Source of the DNA: Leucocoprinus leucothites
Taxonomy: Eukaryota > Basidiomycota > Agaricomycetes > Agaricales > Agaricaceae
DNA: 64,000 bases
Direction: 5' to 3'
Assembly (NCBI GenBank): GCA_013368445.1
Contig: JAACJO010000007.1
Span: forward strand, 2,170,001-2,234,000
Shown here one piece after another: positions 47,901 to 63,709 of this stretch (position 1 is its first letter; every line of letters begins with the position of its first letter). Position numbers and translations under genes: made by a program. Below the pieces are notes generated by a model. That model was given only the letters and a program-made list of their open reading frames with translations, did not search any database and was not told the DNA's origin.

Positions 47901-48552
47901 AATCAACATGAACGACGTTGAAGGTTATTCGCAAATTCATTCGGCTTCCACTCCGGCCTCACAAGGGGGTCTGGAGTGGAAAGTACGGCTATGTCTTCTT
48001 GTTGCCATTGCTTCGGAAGAATCGGACTTGGGTACAGAAGGTGTACGGTTCCGGAGTCTTGAACGTGATGGACCGAGGGGAGAATGGGAATGTTCGTGGC
48101 GCGCTCCGATGTCGCTTGCACCCCTGGAGAAACCTAGGGTCGGGCTACATCATCTCAAGAACGGGGAGGAGGAGTCGAGGTCGAAGAGTTGGACACAGCT
48201 ATTCTACGACTCGGTGTGGAGCACCATAGGCGGCACCATAACCCTTAGTGCACTAGGGGAAGCTGATGATCAGAATCAGTATCAGCATGGTGAAAATGAG
48301 AACGATGAAGTGGAAAGTGGAATTGAAGGGGATGAGAGGAGTTACGATGGGATTAAACCTGATTTAGCTGGAGGTGTAGGTGTGGGTGTTGATTTTGCGA
48401 ATGATGGTGGTGGGGAGGAGGGACAGGGACAGGGACAGGGACAGGTGCAGTGGAAGGAGGTGAAACTTGAGACGGTGGAGTGTGAGGTGCCGATTAAGGT
48501 TTGGCCGGGCAATACGGCGTTTAGGGCTGTGGATGTGATCTTTGATGTTTAA
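44940..48552 (+). CDS. RGP1: Rgp1, subunit of the Ric1-Rgp1 GEF for the Ypt6/Rab6 GTPase; one-base frameshift
   Basis: Rgp1 works with Ric1 at the Golgi to activate Ypt6/Rab6 in retrograde traffic. Exons are 44940-45467, 45527-46645, 46703-46900, 46957-47115, 47184-47480, 47540-47673 and 47731-48552. Family motifs: VRVVITPSQSSFFAGEQFSV (arrestin-like strand), HARKQSVFDGQ, YTIKLPDILPPTYKG, VRPYDILWPVS, KVAVLTFSKSAYRLGETVTG and EVPIKVWPGNTAFRA. The summed length is one base short. The frame must shift at about 45396-45406, after EEQLGE, because the first frame meets TAA at 45405. The shifted frame (AATPASAPFNQQVFSDAR) then splices cleanly onto the second exon. Otherwise intact, about 1,085 residues, with Ser-rich insertions. 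The break is more likely a sequencing gap than a true null. Confidence 0.88.
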
Positions 48553-48952
48553 GGACTCTTGGGTTTTCGGGTTCCTATTCTTCTGCTCGATGGACAGTAC
48601 TAGAGTTATGAATTTATGTATTTCAATATGTTGTATTCTTATTATCAATGGGGCTACTAGCCGTGATTTGCCATGTTTCTGGGCCTAGCTAATGACTGTC
48701 ATAAGTCCACTCGTCACTCGTCGTTCTTTTCCTTCCCATCCGCTCCTTCGCTGGAGTCCTGAATTTGGTTGGCTCCCTGGAGGCATTTGTCCAGAGTCAT
48801 CACAAATTACATTCAGCACGTATCTAATGGTGGCTGACCTAAATACTCTTTAGTATAGGGTATGTATAACAGTCTCGTACAACCCCCGTCGCGACTGACA
48901 GCACGAGTCGAACTGGTGAGGGCAGGGTATAATAGATGATAGCAGCATGCAA
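48553..48952. other. Convergent intergenic region
   Basis: It lies between the stops of RGP1 (+) and the phosphodiesterase gene (-). No supported feature. Confidence 0.4.
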
Positions 48953-51064
48953 TCAGAAATACTTGCACCAGAAACAAACTGTACCGTTGTTGCTTGCCGA
49001 GAACTCCTCGATATCCAGGAGTTTCATGATGAGACCGTAAATCTCAACATTAGAAAACGTGTCCATCACATAGGTATCATCCAGGGTCGAATGCCAACCG
49101 TTGTTCGCCCAATCATACAGTGGCGACTGTTTCCGCCTCGATTGATGTAAAGCCTTCGTGCCGGTGGAGAATGGCCCATGTGCAATAAATATAGCATGCA
49201 TAGATGGTTCGTCGTTATCCCAGCCATGATCCTGTTAGCGTTAGCGTCAGTCTAAGATCCATGGCACGTGGACCAACACGTACACCTGGGGTCTCATGCT
49301 CATCCGTCGTATTGACTACAAGATAGCCAAGTTTGGGCACCATGTAAATCGGAGCAATTCTTTCATTATTCGAGAAGTGCCACCGGGCTGGCATGGTATC
49401 GTGAGTGAAGACGTCAAATTTGTCGGGGTTCCTCATGGCAGCCTCAGTTAAAAGGGAGAGATAGTCTGATTCATTAGTCCCCTCGCGGAATCGGATGCCT
49501 CTAGACGGCCAGCTGTCTAGATGTTCTATGTCGTGTATGCCATCTTTGATGTATTCGCTGATGTGGACATATTGAAAATTCGTGGTGTCGACCATCCCAT
49601 GATCGCTGACGAAGATAATATCAACGATGTCGGTGAGATGGCGTTCCTCCAGCATAGTAGTGAGGTTTTTAGCGAAAGAATCAATATCTTTGAGAGTCGA
49701 CTAGGAATGTTGGGTTTAGAGGGTAAGTTTGCGGAATAAACTCCAGGCCTCTTACGTTGACTTCTTCTGAAAAGGGTCCGTAAATGTGGCCATCTCGGTC
49801 AAGTGAATCCACGTAAGCTGCTGAAAATCAGGCCTCATTCATCCTAAGAAAGGAGATGGCCACCAACCGAGAATGAGCTGTGGTCGCTCGTCGAAAGGAA
49901 GATCAATCCACTGCATAAGTTGATTCAGTTTCCGTTCGAGCGGAAACTCATCCTGTAGCTTCTGTTGGGTTTACGGCAGTCGAGAATGTGATAGCCCACA
50001 GACGTACAGGTGCACTCCAAGGTACCGGGTAGGTTGGTGAAACACCACTCGAGGTTCTGTTTGGCCCCGGCCTTCAAAACGAGTCAGGCGAGCAAAAAGG
50101 TAAGATAACCACTGCCAAACTCACCACATGAGATTTGCCGTGCGAAGTCCTGCCTTCATAGCCGTCTCCCACACCTATTCTCAAGTTCATAAGGCGACTA
50201 TATCATGAATTGAGTGAAACTCAACAGGTTCACCGAGCCACCAGTGAGGACTGAAGTAAGCATCCTTATCGGCAGAGCGGAACTTTTTCTTTGAAACAGG
50301 ATCCCAGAAGTTCTGTAAAGCGGGAGCTATAGAGATGAGCAAACTGGTTGGAAAAATCGCGTACATTTGCTATAATTCCATGAGATTCGGCATAAAGGCC
50401 GGTCCTGTGAGATAGGAATCAATAATTGCCTGCAGGTACACAGTGCACAAACGTACATAAGGGTCCAATGGTTTCTGCAAAAAAGGTATCAAGCGCTGCT
50501 ATTTGGAGTCGGAAGTAAGCACTCACGGAAACGTCAGTGACTACGGGAAGTTTCAGTATAGAGCCCACAAGAACGAAGGTACATGACTTACGGGGAAAAT
50601 CGGTTTCATTGACTTGGCTCGAAGGCCTTTTTTACCGATTTCCAGTAAATGAGGTGTGAGCCCTCGGTCAAGATAATCACCTCTGCAACTCTTATGAGCA
50701 AAAAGCGTGAACCTGGTAGGTCTAACTTGACGTACCTCAAGCCGTCAACTGAAATCATAAGAACCGTTGGCCCAAATAAATCCGTTCCATTTGACCTCGC
50801 TGAGGGACTTCCAAAACCCGGCTGTGAAAGAGGTGGAGGGATAAGACATGGTGTCCGTGTGACTTGGCCACTGATGAGGAGTAGGCCAAGTAGACCTAGA
50901 GCAGTGACCATAGTTTTCCAGATTAGCCGGATACTGGAGCAGGTATTTGACTCTCGTTGTCCGATGTAGCTGTCACTGAGACCTTTGTGCTCCTTAGCAT
51001 AAGGGTTATTGCATGAGAGCTGTTCGTACTTTGGGTATATAAGAAGTGTGTTCTGGCCAGTCAT
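48953..51064 (-). CDS. Type I phosphodiesterase/nucleotide pyrophosphatase (ENPP-like), type II membrane protein
   Basis: This is a metal-dependent ecto-phosphodiesterase of the alkaline phosphatase superfamily that should hydrolyse nucleotide pyrophosphate or phosphodiester bonds outside the cell or in the vacuole. A hydrophobic anchor follows a short cytoplasmic N-terminus (MVTALGLLGLLLISG). Catalytic motifs: ISVDGLRGDY (first metal Asp); LTFPNHWTLMTGLY, with the Thr nucleophile; AESHGIIANNFWDP; DGHIYGPFSEEV; VSDHGMVD; and GHGWDNDEPSM with the last metal His. The gene has many small exons. One of only 14 nt (50540-50527) carries the nucleophile Thr, and the next has 18 nt (50474-50457); phases agree for all resolved junctions. 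The start is the ATG at 51064, and the stop is at 48955-48953. Closest known relatives by layout are yeast Npp1/Npp2. Confidence 0.88.
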
Positions 51065-51677
51065 GGTGCTTCCCCTGGCCAAAAGAGGGGACTTGTCCGA
51101 GTCTTAAGGTCAAGTTTCAAATTTCAATCGCTCGGGTCCTCATATTTGCATCAGTTTGTTTGCCACCCTGACTGGGCGAACAGAGTGAAGCACTCCTGAG
51201 AACCTAAGGCATTCGATAATTCACACCTGTGTGCTTGTAGGCTACTTCAGCAAGCTAGAAGACGCATTGAGAAGACTCTAACACGTTTAAGCCGCAAAAA
51301 AGGATAAAATCAGATTCTGCCTTGCAGTATTGTAGATAGAATATTTTTAACGGTAGGATGATGTTTTATTCTTCGGTGTGCGGGGTTATGTCTCTGGCCC
51401 AATAAAGTTCCAGAGCTGAAGGTACAGAAACCGGTGTATGTGACATATACCCCGCTAAACTAGGACCCTGGCAGGCCGAAGGGGGCTCGCACTGGAGATG
51501 CCGAGTATTCCATCGTCAAGACCTAAAACTCGCTCGATTTTATCCAAGAGACCCTGCCGTGCAGGGGGGGTCAAGGATTACGCAAGGGAGGTAAGTGTTC
51601 AGGGTATCATTGGATGACGAGGGTATGTATGCTCGTGGTGCTGCGACAACCGGAACCGGTCGTGCATTTCAAGTAGA
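51065..51677. other. Intergenic region
   Basis: It holds the promoter of the phosphodiesterase gene (-) and the 3' flank of TRS33 (-). No other feature is supported. Confidence 0.4.
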
Positions 51678-52573
51678 TCATGTATTTTTTGGCAACTTGA
51701 TCTGAAATGTACCTATCAAGTCCATAGATGAGCACAGCTGTATGAATAGAGATTTTAACAACCAGGGACATACACTGTGGCAACGACGTAATTTCAGGTG
51801 TTACAGTACCATTAAGACCTAATCTCGCGAGAGTGCCTTTAATGATACCTCCTGACATTGCTACGTAGATTTTGGCTCGACGGGTGGCTTCTGCTCTGCC
51901 TTCCCAGGACGAGAGTCGGGTTATGGGTTTGAATTGGTTGTCTTGTAGAACGTAGATTCCCTAAATTACACGGTGTTCAGAATCAGGATGCTGGAGCGGA
52001 TCGGGAGGAATCGCACTCTGTGGTTTGTTCGCAGGTTATCGACTTGTTTGTCCCAGAATACGGCCCAGATGTCTTTGCAGACGAATTTGATGACATCGAG
52101 TGTATCCGCGAACATTCCTCGATCGCGACAAAGCCTGCGGGGGATTATATGAGTAACGAAATAAAGCGATTTTGTCAATATACTTACTTCTCAGTGATAT
52201 TCGCACCAACGTGCATTCCAATACTCTCCAACCTAACCCTCACCGCCTCCTCATCTTCATCCACTGCAGCTTTCCCAGTCGCACTTCCACTTCTTGAAGC
52301 CAAGCTTGTAACGCTATCCCTCGCAGACTCTTTCTTCAAGGGTAGCGGTGGAGGAACAGCGGCAGGAGGAGGCACTAATCCAGCCTCGATCATTTCTTGT
52401 TCTAATTTCTTTGTGCGTGTCGTTGCAACTGCTGATGAAGTTTTGAGCGTGTTGACCATTTCTATGAGGAAATAGTCCATAGCAGCTGCATCTATATGCT
52501 TCTGTGGAGGATCTGAGAGAGCTGAGAGAGAATTCATTGGCGTAGCTTGAATCGACTGCCGAGCGGTAGCCAT
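51678..52573 (-). CDS. TRS33: TRAPP complex subunit Trs33 (TRAPPC6)
   Basis: This is a Bet3-family subunit of the TRAPP tethering/GEF complexes at the Golgi. It has 241 residues in four exons: 52573-52188, 52134-52017, 51960-51774 and 51712-51678. The family core is clear: AMDYFLIEMVNTL at the start; LCRDRGMFADTLDVIKFVCK; DIWAVFWDKQVDNLRTNHRG; IYVLQDNQFKPITRLSSWEG; and the end LPQCTFQIKLPKNT. A Pro/Ser/Ala-rich insertion of about 60 residues sits between the first helix and the core, longer than in yeast. The last exon has only 35 nt. It shares a 145-bp head-to-head promoter with UBR1. RGP1, another Rab-GEF subunit, is 3 kb away. Confidence 0.93.
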
Positions 52574-52718
52574 GGATGATGGTCGTGGTTGATAAACAAA
52601 TATTATATATATAGTAATTAATTAATTTCTGCTTGCCCGGCTTATTCAACCTCGTTATGATCTCATCCTAAAGGATCAGTCCAGTGGCACCCACAAACCA
52701 CCACAAAACACCATTATC
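52574..52718. promoter_or_regulatory. Bidirectional promoter between TRS33 and UBR1
   Basis: Only 145 bp separates two divergent start codons. It includes an AT-rich run (tattatatatatagtaatta, about 52600-52619) near TRS33 and pyrimidine/CCACAAA-type sequence near UBR1. The two genes must share regulatory DNA. The assignment rests on spacing alone. Confidence 0.6.
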
Positions 52719-55700
52719 ATGTCCGCCTTCTCCTCCATCTTCCCCAACATCCGTAGGCCACAAGCATCAGCAATGCCACCTCAACCAGACCAACTTTCCG
52801 ACCTCCGTTTCGCACTGGAGGTCATGCCAGGCTCGCGGAAATATGTGTTTACACCGGGCGCACGAGCTGAGATATTGGCGAAATTGTATTCGAGTTTTTT
52901 GGGCAATTATCCGCAGCTGTTTTTGCCGGGAGGTACGGCAAAGGTGCCGCAGCATGTGTTGTTATCCGAGTTCCAGGCTTCGGTTGCGAGGTCGTCCTCG
53001 CCGCCGGCAGCAGCAGCAACAGCAACGGGGGGCGGGAGTGGTGGGATTAGTTCGAGCGGAGGAACGGGGAATGGGAACGCAGCTGGCAAAGATGATCAAG
53101 GAGTTGTTCCTGGACGGCCGTGTTCGCATATTTTCAAAAAGGGGGAATGTTGTTTTCGATGCAAGTGCGTGGTCTTTTTTCTTCTAGATTGAGTGATGTC
53201 CTGATGGCTAGTATGAAGAGACTGTTCGTTGGATGATAGCTGTGTTCTTTGCGCGAGATGTTTTCATGCGACGGATCATTCAGATCACAATGTGAGCTTT
53301 TTCATCGCTCAGCAACCAGGGGGAACTTGCGATTGCGGCGACGAAGAGGCCTGGCGGATGCCTTTATCATGTCCACACCATCCGCCCTCACCCTATCCTG
53401 AAGAACTGGCCGAAGTGTTCGCAGCTGGGCCACGCGTCGCCTCGAGACCTCTACCTCGAGATATTCCGCCAGTACAGCATTATCCCCTTCGTGCTCAGGT
53501 CCCTGATGACCTACGGGCAATGATGCACCGAACGATTGGTTTCGTACTGGATTACATTCTGGATACGATGGATTACTCTCCTGACGAACCCGGACCTCCA
53601 CTTCATGAGAGTGATCTCCGTTTGCAGCCTACGGCAGACCCGATGACAAAGGATCAGTACTGCGTCATTGTTTGGAACGATGACAAGCATTGTTATGATG
53701 AACTCATAAAGATGCTCTGTGACCTCACAAACCGGACAAGAGAGGAAGCCCTGGAGGTTATCCAGCGGATTGACGATACAGGTCGCGAAATCATTGACAT
53801 GAATATCAATGTCCCCAAGCTGTACGAGATGGCTATGTCGATTGCCCAAATTGACTTGGGAGTCACGATACGACGCGCGTATGATACGTTTTGTGAACAA
53901 GTCGTATCGGTGTTGATTGAGTGGTTGGCGGACCTGACAAAATGTCGAATCGGGACGGATGCGTTGGTGATCAAGGAAATCATTGCTGCAGAGTTACTGT
54001 CACCTAGGAGGAAGGAGATGGGCTATCCCATAAACACCCGGTCGCCCCTATATATCAACGATCCCAGCCCGACAAGAATTGATGCACTCTTTCTATATCA
54101 TACACGATTATGGAAGAAACCACGGTTGCATATGAAAGAGGTTTATGCATCAGTTACGGCGCTCAGCAAGAACCATAAGCTTGCCATCGGTACGTTTTTG
54201 GTGATTTATCGTGATCCCGGTGCTCATTCATACTGTTCTAGCTGGGCATTTTGCAAACGTTTACCACCGAATCATTGACGCCTACCTCCTTGTCGATCGT
54301 GAAGCTGAGACCTCTATCAAATACTTTGCCCTACAACTCTTCACCGCTCCCTCAGTCGCCGCACACATCGTTAAGAACCACAACCTCATCGCTCGTCTCC
54401 TCAACATAATATCCTCCTTTTTCACAAATCAAATATCCGAAAAGCATATCCAATACCAAACTTCTTACACTGGTCCTCTGGACGTCGAATCATACCCTTT
54501 CAAATCTAAACGCTTCATGCCTGTATTCAGTGACCTTCGATACCTATGCCACACCGAACCAGTACAAGAAATGATTGCTCGTAACCGCGAATTTACCGTT
54601 CAATTCTCCAAGACGTGCCAACTGTTCATGTGCGTCAACCCGAACAAACGTGCTGTAACAAGTCACGTCGAATACGAAACCGACGCATGGATATCTGTAT
54701 TTAACGTCACCCTCTCCCTCTCGCGTGTCATCAAAGTATTCGGCGAAGCCTTCATTAAAGCCAACGCGATGCAACTTGTCTCTGCCCTTAAACACGTCAT
54801 TCACTCCATTCTCTTAACTGTCACGCTTGTCGATGACAGGTTAGACAAGGCGAAATTCACGCCGACGACGTTTCATACGGTTGGATTTGGTGGTGCAGAG
54901 TATCAAGTTGTGAATTTTGACGTGCTGGAGGGATGGGTTAGCTTTCATCATTCATTGCATTGGTTGTTGGCGGAGTTGTTGAAGCACACGCAGTCGTTGA
55001 GTAAAGAGGCGTTGAGGTCTGTTGGATATGAGGATTTGAGAGCTGTGTTTTTGGAGATGGCGAGTGAGCAGGCCATTTTGACCATTGTTGATTTCCCATT
55101 ACGAGGTGAGCTTCCACAAGTCCCCACCTTCCAATCTGCCTGACCCTCTTTCTCTCTCTTATAGTCCTCACAATGATCGCACAAATCCGAACGGGTCTCT
55201 GGGTCCGCAACGGTTTCGCAATCCGTGGCCAACTCCTACATTATCGAGACTACATGCTTCGCGAGCTCTGTTACGACCAAGATCTCTACATCCTACAAAC
55301 CTCCCTCGCCATAGTCGATCCCAACACTATCTTCGTCACTATCCTCGACCGCTTCGGTCTGCTAGACTATTTCTCCGGCATCACCACACACCCCGTCTTT
55401 GAACCACAACAACTCTCAAGCATGGTCGAAGAGCTCTTATACGTGCTCATTGTCATACTGAGTGAAGACGCTAGCCCCCAAAGAATGTCAGTTGAAGGTT
55501 CCATCCGGAGAGAAATAATCCACGCTCTAGCAATGGGTCCATGTACATTCTCGGATCTAGTCAAACGCGTAGCTGAACGATTGGTCGATGACGTTTCGTT
55601 TGAGAGGATGTTGGTGCAGGTTGCGAATTTCAAGGCGCCTGAGACGGCGACAGATTCAGGGCTTTACGAACTTAAGGATGAGATGTATGACGAGGTCAAC

Positions 55701-58635
55701 CCGTTCTTTTATCATTATACGAGGAACAAGAGGGAAGAGGTCGAGAATGTGCTAAAGATGAGGCTGAGGAAGAAGACGGGTGATTCGGATCCCGTCATTG
55801 TGCCGAGGAGGTTTGGTGTGCGTGAAGGCGAGGACGAAAGTGATAAAGGGGAGATGTTTGGGAGCTTAGTGGAGTCGTTTGAGAAGGAGGTGCTGGTTCA
55901 GATTATGTTTTATTCCCTGGAGAATGTGCTCAAGGTCACAGATTCGAGTGGTGCAACTCCGCCTTCGGCAGAGGCGATTTTGGATCAGGCTTTGCATCTT
56001 GTGATGTTGGGAATTCTGGAGCGTGGCGAGAGGTTTGCGAGATTGACTACCAGTATGTCCTTCACCACTGGTCGAGGTGGAAGAGGTGACAGCGAGATGC
56101 AAGGACTGGGAGGGGACAAGACGCTCTTGGACGTCATCTGCACTCTCGAGCATCATGACAAGTACAAACTTTACCGCTCACGCATCGTCTGGATCCTAGC
56201 CGAACTGGAAAAACACATCCCCTCCGATGTCCGCCGACACCGAGTCGTCCCGGACCGAACGAGTGCACCACAGATCAGTGCTGAAGAAACAAAGAAGCGC
56301 GCGGCTAAAGCGAGGCAAGAGGCCATCATGCAGCAGATGAAAGCTCAGCAAGCGAGTTTCGCGATCAACTTAGATGATATCGGGGACGATGAGGATGAAG
56401 TTATGGAGGAGGCAGATGACGGGAACGAGCAAGTTAGTTTTGGGACGTGTATTGTCTGCCAGGAAGATCTCAACTCAAGTCGAGGATTCGGAGCGCTGAG
56501 TTTGATCCAACCAAGCAGGTTGTTACGCAAACAGCCCGATATTCCAAGTTCATATCTCAATGAAGTCTTGACAATGCAACCTTGCCTGGATCGAGCGCTG
56601 CCGTCCACACCTACCGGGTTCCCACCCACGCAAAAGGATATTCTGGATTCTGCGAAACAGAATATGGCCCCGAATTTTGAAGGGTTCCCATCCTCGTACA
56701 CAAAGTTCGGGCTGCATGGGTCTGTGTGTACACATATGATGCATTTGGAATGTTTCCAGGTGTATAGCATCTCCATTCGTCAACGACACCGCGCGCAAGC
56801 TACGAGGAATCATCCGGAGAATATCCCCAGGAAAGAGTACATTTGTCCTCTATGTAAGAGTTTGGGCAATGTGATTCTACCTGTAACGAATCCCTCTCGG
56901 ACGACGCTCAACACTGTACCCTTCGCTGACTGGATCAGGGCAGCAGGGATTAGTATTTTGAAGAGCAAACCTGACCCGCTGATGGACTCGTTGCAGTTCA
57001 AGAATGGGACGGGCGAGTTTGTATTTTGGGGTGTGCAGGACCCTGGGTATACATTGGCGTTACGGAATCCGGATAGATGGGGAGACGTTGATACGGCTAA
57101 GATGCTCGATACACTCATGAGTGTGTGCAAGTCGTTTTCGCAGCAAACGCGGCATCTGCGGGATCGTCCAGAGCCCGAGGCAGGTGATCGAGGCGCAGGA
57201 ATCTATCTCCCGGAGGAACTGATCGGGTACACTATCGCTGGAATTGAAGTTGCGCAGAGAGGTGTGAAAGTTGATGGGGGTGGACTTGTCGCGGATAACT
57301 TGACGGAGGCGCAGATGAGGATGATTAGGGGTTTGTTGGTGTGTTTATCGAGACTTTCGGCGATGCAATTTAAAGGCCGCCCTGATGAAGGACGTGACGC
57401 GATTCGACAGGCGATCATTAAACGCCTTTTACCAGAATGGAGCCGGATCACTTTGACCTCGTTCTCATACCCTCTACTTCTCAGGGATCCATTCACGATC
57501 CTAGTGGAAACAGCAGCGGTGGCCCCGGAGATGATCAAGCATATCCTCATACTCACCTATTATGCGTGCTTGGCTCGGACGGTTATTGGGCTGATTTACA
57601 TTCTCACCAAGACACGGAGCTTTAACACGCCGTACCTCGCAAACAGGAGTCATGAAGAAGTGTTCGGGGATGTCCGCATGTTCTTCATGTCTGTAGTGCG
57701 ACATTCGCCGATTTTTGAACATACTGCGATGCTTGCATTTGAAACGTTTGGTGAAGCACGGATCGAGAAGTTGCTGTATCAATTCACACTCCCCTTCCTC
57801 CGCCGAGCAGCTATCCTATGTCGATCCATCCTTCCATCAGCTTTTCCAACCCCTATGCTCCACGACACGTCGTCCCAACAAGATGATGAATACAAACGTC
57901 TGCTTGACATGCTTGGTATCCCACCCCTTGCAGATCTCCCAAATCAAGACACGCTACAAAATGCACTTTCGGGCTGGTGTGCGCACTATGGGCACTCACA
58001 GGCTGCGTCGCAGCTCAACTGCGGTGTGGTGCTAGAGTACCCGACGGTCTATCGCATGGCCCGGTTACCGGTTGTGTTAGATAGTTTGTTTGGTCAACAG
58101 GACAGGGCGTTAACATGTCAGCGGTGTAACACTCTCCCCATGGATGCCGCCATATGCCTCATTTGTGGTGCGACGTGCTGTTTTCAGAGCTATTGCTGTA
58201 CAGATATTGATTACAACGAGCGTGGCGAGTGTAACATGCACACGCGAGAGTGAGTATTCATATTATTACTGAGTCTGTCTTATTAAATGACCAACCCTTC
58301 TGTTTCATAATAGGTGTGGTGGAATGATTGGTGTTTACTTCCTTGTGAAACGGTGCTCACTGTTATTCCTCAACGCCGGAAACGGAACGTTTGCATTAGC
58401 GCCTTATATGGACGCGAATGGGGAGGTCGATATATCCATGCGGTGCGTGATAGACGCTCAGACTGGACAAAGCTGGTCTCTAACCAGTCATCTCGATAGA
58501 CGTGGCCGGCGTCAGTACCTGCACTTTGCCAGATGGGAAGACGTTAGGAAGACTTGGCTGAATCATAGTATTCCGACGATTGTGGCGAGGAAGTTGGAAG
58601 CCACCATTGATCCAGGAGGTTGGGAGACGTTTTGA
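52719..58635 (+). CDS. UBR1: N-recognin E3 ubiquitin ligase Ubr1
   Basis: Ubr1 recognises destabilising N-termini and ubiquitylates the substrate (Arg/N-degron pathway). It has 1,895 residues in five exons: 52719-53164, 53219-54189, 54242-55105, 55165-58249 and 58314-58635, a multiple of three. The UBR box lies at about 130-210 (PCSHIFKKGECCFRCKDC, DSCVLCARCFHATDHSDH, GGTCDCGDEEAW) with its zinc Cys/His set. A ClpS-like domain follows (YCVIVWNDDKHCYDELIKML) for bulky hydrophobic N-termini. A RING-type domain begins CIVCQEDL and continues CTHMMHLECFQVY and CPLCKSLGN. The C-terminal autoinhibitory (UAIN) zone ends CGGMIGVYFLVKRCSLLFL. The first intron interrupts the UBR box. A Gly/Ser/Ala-rich insert sits at about 95-125. 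Length and order match the family. Confidence 0.95.
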
Positions 58636-58929
58636 GTCGTGCTGCTATGCTTCCGGAACGGATTGAATGAACGAAAATTGAAACACATCTAATTCACGAA
58701 CTTGATGGCGCTTTCTGCAAATAATCTGTACTTTTCGTCTTGGGGGTTAGTGCTAACACTCCTTTGTTTCCCCTGCATGATCGGCTTCTTGTGATCCATT
58801 TTCCCGAACTTTTCATTTTGTTTTGCTAAATCTGCTAGAAACATGTAGTCAATTGTATGATTGAAGCTCCCAATCAATTTGTAATAGTAATATCTGTTCA
58901 ACTAAACAAGATACACAGAGCCATGAAGA
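58636..58929. other. Short convergent intergenic region
   Basis: It lies between the UBR1 stop and the glutamyl-tRNA synthetase stop. Nothing recognised. Confidence 0.4.
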
Positions 58930-62284
<3,355 letters not shown>

Positions 62285-63709
62285 ATGCAGCTTCGCTCCT
62301 TATTCGCCAGTACTGCTCTCCTCGCAGTCGGCTTTGCAAATGCAGCGCCTGCCGCAGCAGCCAAGTCTCTTGGTCAAGCTGCTTTCACTCCTTCAGCCAG
62401 TCAAACCTACCTTGTTGTCGGGCAGAATTATGAAAATGAGGTTCGTCTTGAATTCCGGTTGAATTATTTACTAACGCACTTGCATTACGATTTGAATTAG
62501 TGGAATGGTTTTGCATCCGGCACCGGAAAGACCCCCGCTGGAATTTCTGTCTATGGGGACGTCTACACGTAATTCGATTTCTGGACGGTGGTTAGCCCCA
62601 GCTAAACAATGCTATCCCCTAGCGGTGCTTTGAACTCGGACTCTCAAACCATGTTGGCAGATTATGCCTCTAAGCACTCTGGTGTTGTTGAAATCGGCTT
62701 TTCGTGGAAGGATGCTGCCACTGCGAATGGTTACACCGTGTATCAAGGTATGTACGAAGTCAGATCTACGGTACAGACCTATCAATCGATTCACAATTTT
62801 TTGTGAAGGCGCTCAACTCAACAACGATATTGCCTCTGGCAAGTTCGACACTCAGCTCCATAAATTTGCTGCCTATCTCAAGCAGTACCCTAACGTCTGT
62901 CTCCGAACGTAGCACCTTCATCGATCATCCTGACTATTCTTTAGGTCAAATATTTGATGAGAGTGGAGTACGAGGTCTCTCGCAATATCTTCGCAAACGT
63001 CAGTATCACTTTTGAGCTGGTAAATCATTGAACGCTAATGATGATTGACTTAGACGGCTGTCAACACTTTTGATCCCAACACCTTCGACTTGACCGCCTA
63101 CCCTAAGGCATACAATCATGTCACCAGCCTCATTCTTGGTGACGGCGTTTCCAACATCGATTTCGTCTATCACGCCGTAAGGAACATCATCTCAAACGCT
63201 GACAACCACTAAATAGACGTTACTAGGTCCGTGGTGAAGCTCACTACCTCTATCCCGGCTCAAATGTGGTCGACTGGATTGGCTTCTCGGTCTTCAATAA
63301 CGACGTCTGCCTCGTTGTTGGAACCACCAGCAACTGTGTTGGCGATACCATCGACCCTAATCTCAAGAACGATCTTGAATGGGCTCAAGGTCAAAACAAG
63401 CCTCTCATGATTGCCGAGTCTGCTGTTCAGCCTCCCCCCTCTGCGAACCCCGATGACTTCGTTACTTACTTGACCAGGCTGTTTGACATTGTCAGCACAT
63501 ACGGCTTGTCGTCCATCTCCTACATCAATAGCAACTGGCCTACGTAAGCCTTCAGCTCTCATTTCCTCAACAGTGTTTCTTACTTAGCTCGAACTAGACA
63601 CGGCTGGGACCAGTCCGTCTGGGGTGACTCTAGGATCGAGGCTAGCCCAACTGCTCTTTCTTGGTTCAATTCTAATATTGCCAACAATGCTCGCTACCTC
63701 TGGGGCTGA
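62285..63709 (+). CDS. Secreted glycoside hydrolase, GH26-like TIM barrel
   Basis: The protein has 346 residues in eight exons: 62285-62440, 62501-62568, 62623-62747, 62809-62894, 62945-62998, 63054-63176, 63227-63543 and 63598-63709; phases agree. A signal peptide covers 1-20 (MQLRSLFASTALLAVGFANA). The barrel has the layout of GH26-type enzymes. KYLMRVEYEV would hold the acid/base Glu, VDWIGFSVFNND precedes the active-site strand, and MIAESAV would hold the nucleophile Glu. The end (WGDSRIEASPTALSWF) is also typical. GH26 members cut beta-mannans or related glycans in the plant cell wall. No carbohydrate-binding module is attached. The exact GH family and substrate are inferred; a different TIM-barrel clan A family is possible. 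Confidence 0.75.
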
